Under the pieces are notes generated by a model. It was not told where the DNA came from. It made no database searches and was given only the letters and a program-made list of their open reading frames with translations. This document shows positions 8,777 to 11,942 of a DNA stretch of 11,942 nucleotides, one piece after another (the first letter of the stretch is position 1; every line of letters begins with the position of its first letter). The position numbers were made by a program, and so were the translations under genes. Origin of the DNA: Parachlorella kessleri. Taxonomy: Eukaryota; Chlorophyta; Trebouxiophyceae; Chlorellales; Chlorellaceae. The stretch lies in the NCBI GenBank assembly GCA_001598975.1, contig BBXU01003327.1, positions 1-11,942 on the forward strand, in the 5' to 3' direction.

Positions 8777-11489
8777 ATGCTACACGGCAGCTGGCTCTGG
8801 CGATCGCTGGTGAGTAGTGCCAGGACCAGCTCGGCTGCTCGCAGCCTTTGCACCGCGCGATGGCTCGCTCAGGATCCCGTCCACGACACGCTCGGCACAG
8901 CAGCACTCAGCACAAGTGAGTGTCTAGCAGAGATTTTGCAAAGGCTCTTACTAGCATGGGTGGCAGGTAGTGCGAACAGGGAGTGAGAGCTGGGCGGGAC
9001 TGACAGGGCTGAATGCAGATTGAGCCTGAGTCTTGCCTGAGTGCTGAGCCAGTAGGTCCCTCCCTGTTCTTACACCTGCAAGGTACTGCAGAGATAGCAG
9101 GTACCGGGCGCAGTGCGTGGCCGACATGGTCAAAGGAACCCCTGGCTCGCCTCTTGCTTGCAGCCGCCCCTAGCTGTGGCCCCCTCCCAGAGGCGCCTAG
9201 GCCTCATGTGCCCCTCTACCAGGCACAGCAGCAGCAGCAGCAGCAGCAAACCTCCTCCTACGTCCGCGGCGCCACCGATGTGCCGCTACTGCACGAGACG
9301 ATTGGCCAGAACCTGCAGCGCACAGCCGCGGCACACCCCAACAACGACGCCCTGGTTAGCGTGCACCAGGCCATACGCCTCACGTACCGCCAGTTCCAGG
9401 AGCATGTGAATGAGGTGGCCAGGGGCCTGCTGGCGCTGGGGGTGCAGAGACGGGACCGGGTGGGCGTGTGGGCGCCCAACTGCGCGGAGTGGGCTGTCAT
9501 GCAGTACGCAACCGCCAAGGTGGGTGGTCGGGCGGGCGGGTGGGTGGGTGGGAGAGTGGTTGGCCAGGAACGGCGGGCACAGCCAGGCTGGGGCTGGGTG
9601 CCGGCTGGCATTGTGCAGCACGGTATTGGTGGCGGCTGCTTGCTGGGAGGGGCGGCCTGATGTGCGGGGCACAAGTTTCGGTGTGTTATAAGTCCAAGGA
9701 GGGGCGCGGGACCTGCCCGGACTCGTGTGATAAGCCAGGGCTGCAAAGCTGTCACTGTGTAATCCTAGCGCCTGCTCTAGCCAGCATTTCCCTTGCCACG
9801 AAAGCACGTACACTCGGGGGGATCTCTTAGGCAGCTGGCTGCTGTGGCTAGTCGAGCGGTAGCGGTAGTCAGGTGCAGGGGCAGCAGCCTGGGACTCAAA
9901 AATTGTGTGTGTTTCTGTGCTGCCAGTCCAGTCTAGTCCAACAGCGAATTGCTACCTAACATGCTGCTGCGAATTGTCCCCAATGTGGAGCCAAGACTGT
10001 GGAGCTAGGATGTCTGTGCACCTGCAGTGATTACTAAGCGTGACTGACACGATAGTAAGCCTGCCCGCAGGTGGGGGCAGTCCTGGTGTGCATCAACCCC
10101 GCCTACCGGGCTGCTGAGCTGTCGCATGTGCTGCGCCAGGCGGGCGTGTCGGTATTAGTCATGGCGCAGGAGCTCAAGGTATATGGGGTGGTGTGCCGTG
10201 GTGGGTACCTGGGAGGCGATGTGGGATTGAGCGCTGGCCATCTGCCCCCTTGACAGAGCATGTCGAGGTGTATAACCTAAGCCAGGCACCCGGGGGGGGG
10301 GGGGGGGGGGGGTACGACGACCGCTCGCTGCCACTCGGCATGCCCCCTGCTACCAGCTGCGAATTGACATACCCCCATGCCGTATCATGTCCGTATCACA
10401 GCTTGCAACAACATACACTGCAGATCTGGCATGCAACCGTAAAGTCGTGGGCTGTACAAGTGCAGGGCACCAGTTTCCCTGACCTGCTGGAGAGTGTGGA
10501 GGCGCCGGCGCTCAAACACAGGGTGGTCCTGGGCGCCGACCCGCCAGAGGGTGAGGGATGAGTCAGGATGAGTCCTGCCTGCTACACGGACAGCAGCGCT
10601 GCTTTTATAGGTTGTCGTCCAGGGCTGCCGACAAACACACATGGCTGTGTTTGACTCGATCATTGTAGCAGCGTGCCAGATACCCAGTCGACCTTTGCTG
10701 TTGACAGCAGTTCACAGCAGGAGTTGTGAGGAGCTGGGCTGCCACAGCAACCGTTGGAAGCCTCGGTGGCCGCAACCCTTGGCGTCAGATGCTCTTCCCA
10801 ATGTTACCCTGAAGGCTTGTTGAGGCCGTACAATCCCCCCCCCCTGCAGGCTACCTGGACTGGTACGACCTGCGGTGGGCGGGGGAGGGCGCCGGGCTGG
10901 CGCGGGCGCTGGCGCAGCGCGAGGCCTCGCTGCACCCGGGGGACCCCATCAACATCCAGTACACCTCCGGGACCACAGGTACTGCAGGCAGCTCCTGTAC
11001 TGCAGGGTACTGCGGGGCCCACCGCCGCATGGCTAGGCTGTGTCCAGCGGGCCAGCCAAGCATGCTACCCCAAGCAGCGCGGGCAGCGCGGGTGGGGAAG
11101 CGGGTGCTGCTGGCCATTTGTGGCACTTCGGTGAGGCATGAAGCAGGTGTCTGCCATCACAGGGTGACCTGCCGCCCCTCGGCAACAACCGCTGATAGCG
11201 GCATGTGCATCAACCCGACCGGCGCTTGGATGGTGCCGGGGTGGCAGCCCCCGGTAGTATAAGGGGGTTGGGTACCACAAAAGGGAAGGTTCAAGATCAT
11301 GTCGCTCCATTCACAGAGCAGTGTTTGGTGTGCCGTGCCGCAGGCCTTCCCAAGGGCGCGGTGCTGTCCCACCGCAACATCCTCAACAACGGCTTCTTCA
11401 TCGGGGAGGGGCTGGGGTACGGCCCCGCCGACAGGGTCTGCATCCCCGTGCCCCTCTTCCACTGCTTTGGCCTGGTGCTGGCATCCCTG
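8777..11489 (+). CDS. ACSF2-type acyl-CoA synthetase (AMP-forming), N-terminal 321 aa, 3' part outside the window
   Basis: Exons seen: 8777-8915, 9164-9519, 10071-10178, 10466-10550, 10850-10978, 11344-11489; the gene continues past the right edge. All introns seen are GT-AG and phase-compatible. The family makes acyl-CoA from a fatty acid, ATP and CoA through an acyl-adenylate. From about residue 79 ([20 protein letters not shown]) the protein follows remembered mammalian ACSF2: NPAYRAAEL (174-182), the ATP-binding P-loop core [12 protein letters not shown] (266-277), SHRNILNN, and PLFHCFG (309-315). The C-terminal adenylate-binding and lysine motifs would lie in unseen exons; the full protein should be about 600 residues. 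Exon 1 encodes Arg/Ser/Ala-rich sequence like a mitochondrial presequence. Its ATG is the first after an in-frame TGA at 8771-8773 and its GTGAGT donor joins in frame to the acceptor at 9163. An alternative is a start at 9013 reading straight into exon 2. Eight glutamines (68-75) separate presequence and enzyme. Exon 4 is the least conserved part. Confidence 0.9.
9226..9249 (+). repeat. CAG microsatellite encoding polyglutamine
   Basis: Seven CAG codons and one CAA in frame encode Gln68-Gln75 of the acyl-CoA synthetase. The run sits between the presumed targeting peptide and the first conserved residues of the enzyme, where length variation would be tolerated. Confidence 0.9.
9520..10070 (+). 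other. long intron 2 of the acyl-CoA synthetase
   Basis: At 551 nt this is the longest complete intron in the window. It starts GTGGGT with the G-quadruplex-type run and ends CCCGCAG. It contains no recognisable exon, and the flanking exons join directly in the family alignment (YATAK to VGAVL), so no exon is missing. Confidence 0.8.
9530..9552 (+). other. G-quadruplex-type motif at the start of synthetase intron 2
   Basis: Six GGG runs (9530-9532, 9534-9536, 9538-9540, 9542-9544, 9546-9548, 9550-9552) are separated by single bases, C, C, T, T, T. They begin ten bases after the GTGGGT donor at 9520 and lie on the RNA-sense strand. This fits the strongest class of predicted quadruplex (one-base loops). 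Formation and any effect on splicing are not shown. Confidence 0.75.
10292..10312 (+). repeat. poly(G) tract of 21 bases
   Basis: An uninterrupted run of 21 G lies inside intron 3 (10179-10465) of the acyl-CoA synthetase. Such runs are prone to length error in sequencing and to slippage in vivo, so the exact length is uncertain. It does not affect the reading frame. Confidence 0.85.
10979..11015 (+). repeat. repeated GTACTGC words at the 5' end of synthetase intron 5
   Basis: The donor of intron 5 reads GTACTGCAG (10979-10987). The same nine bases recur at 10997-11005, and a one-mismatch copy gtactgcgg is at 11007-11015. Each could serve as a splice donor. Use of the second would keep the frame but insert six residues into the ATP-binding loop. 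Confidence 0.6.
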
Positions 11490-11681
11490 GTGAGTCCATG
11501 GGCGACTATCTCACAGAGATCCTGAGCAGCTTGCTTGCCGCTGCTCAGCAACTGAAATGGCTGCCTCTGCTTTGGCCTGGTGCTGGCCTCGGTCGCTCGT
11601 GCGTGGTTAGGACCCCCGTCTGGCTCACAGCCATCCTTGCCAGCGTGCTGCTGCTGACCAACTGAAGTGGGTGCCGCTGCT
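11462..11681 (+). repeat. diverged tandem duplication over the exon 6 / intron 6 border
   Basis: A 21-base identity joins 11462-11482 (end of exon 6) and 11567-11587 (in intron 6). Further matches follow in the same order: ctcacag at 11510 and 11624, and a 31-base stretch at 11541-11571 matching 11651-11681 with 5 mismatches. Together they indicate a tandem duplication of roughly 105-115 bp that took in the last codons of exon 6, its donor site and the start of the intron. In the second copy the GTGAGT donor is lost. Confidence 0.7.
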
Positions 11682-11818
11682 GGGGGTAGGCCTTGGCTGT
11701 GCTAGCGGGCAGTGCCAGTCACCCCCCTTTGTCACCACATGCCACCCTCCTCCCTGCCAAGCATATGGCTGAGCATGCCTGTGGCAGCCTTGTTTGTAGC
11801 TTCACCGCAATCTCTCGC

Positions 11819-11940
11819 GTGGGGCCCGACTCCTGCCAGAGACCCCGCGTGAAGGGTCTAGCAAGCGAGCTGACCTGGCAGTGCTCCGCCTCCTGTCCTC
11901 CCGCCAGACGTGCACCACAGCAAGCGAACTGACCTGGCAG
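11819..11940 (+). repeat. imperfect tandem repeat, about 59-62 bp, at the window edge
   Basis: agcaagcgagctgacctggcag at 11860-11881 recurs at 11919-11940 with one mismatch (59-bp offset). Weaker similarity extends leftwards in each copy (ctcctgcc / ctcctgtcc, then cgtg or gtgc words). It lies in the presumed intron 6 of the synthetase and may continue beyond the window. Confidence 0.55.
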
Positions 11941-11942
11941 CC

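Noticed and set aside
9013..9660. Reading synthetase exon 2 as a single-exon gene starting at 9013
   Set aside because: The part after 9519 runs into a G-rich intron with a GTGGGT donor, and family similarity resumes at 10071. The N-terminal part before 9164 shows no targeting or family features, while exon 1 at 8777 fits better.

Overview
The window reads as nuclear DNA of a green alga (Chlorophyta). The evidence is GC-rich coding exons with strong G/C preference at third codon positions, many short GT-AG introns (mostly 180-370 nt) between small exons, organelle-targeting N-termini, and TGTAA polyadenylation-type signals instead of AATAAA. I cannot name the species. No bacterial operon, CRISPR array, RNA gene or intact transposon is visible.

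Layout. (1) 1-1240: no gene that I can support; it contains a TCCAAC-rich stretch with a perfect 16-bp inverted repeat. (2) 3060 down to 1731, minus strand: a three-exon gene for a 246-residue membrane protein with a plastid-type transit peptide. It looks conserved but I cannot name it. (3) 3061-3882: an intergenic region between two divergent genes, presumably holding both promoters. (4) 3883-7516, plus strand: a complete ten-exon gene for a 461-residue iron-containing (group III) alcohol dehydrogenase. It is of the Zymomonas AdhB type, with a mitochondrial-type presequence and all metal ligands intact. (5) 7517-8776: the 3' UTR of that gene and the promoter/5' UTR of the next. (6) 8777 to the right edge, plus strand: the first six exons (321 residues) of an acyl-CoA synthetase of the ACSF2 (medium-chain fatty-acid CoA ligase) type. 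It is cut by the window end. It has a mitochondrial-type N-terminus encoded on its own exon and a polyglutamine run.

The two plus-strand genes are in tandem and both look organellar: one interconverts aldehydes and alcohols with NAD(H), the other activates fatty acids. Nothing in the sequence shows that they act in one pathway. Exon joins were worked out by hand from GT-AG borders, reading phase and remembered family alignments, and every coding join in the three models keeps the frame. The least certain points are the start of the minus-strand gene and the first exon of the synthetase. Most of the unusual signal is in introns: a tandem duplication over an exon/intron border, a G-quadruplex-type run, a 21-base poly(G), and duplicated splice-site-like motifs. 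I see no convincing new multi-gene system here.
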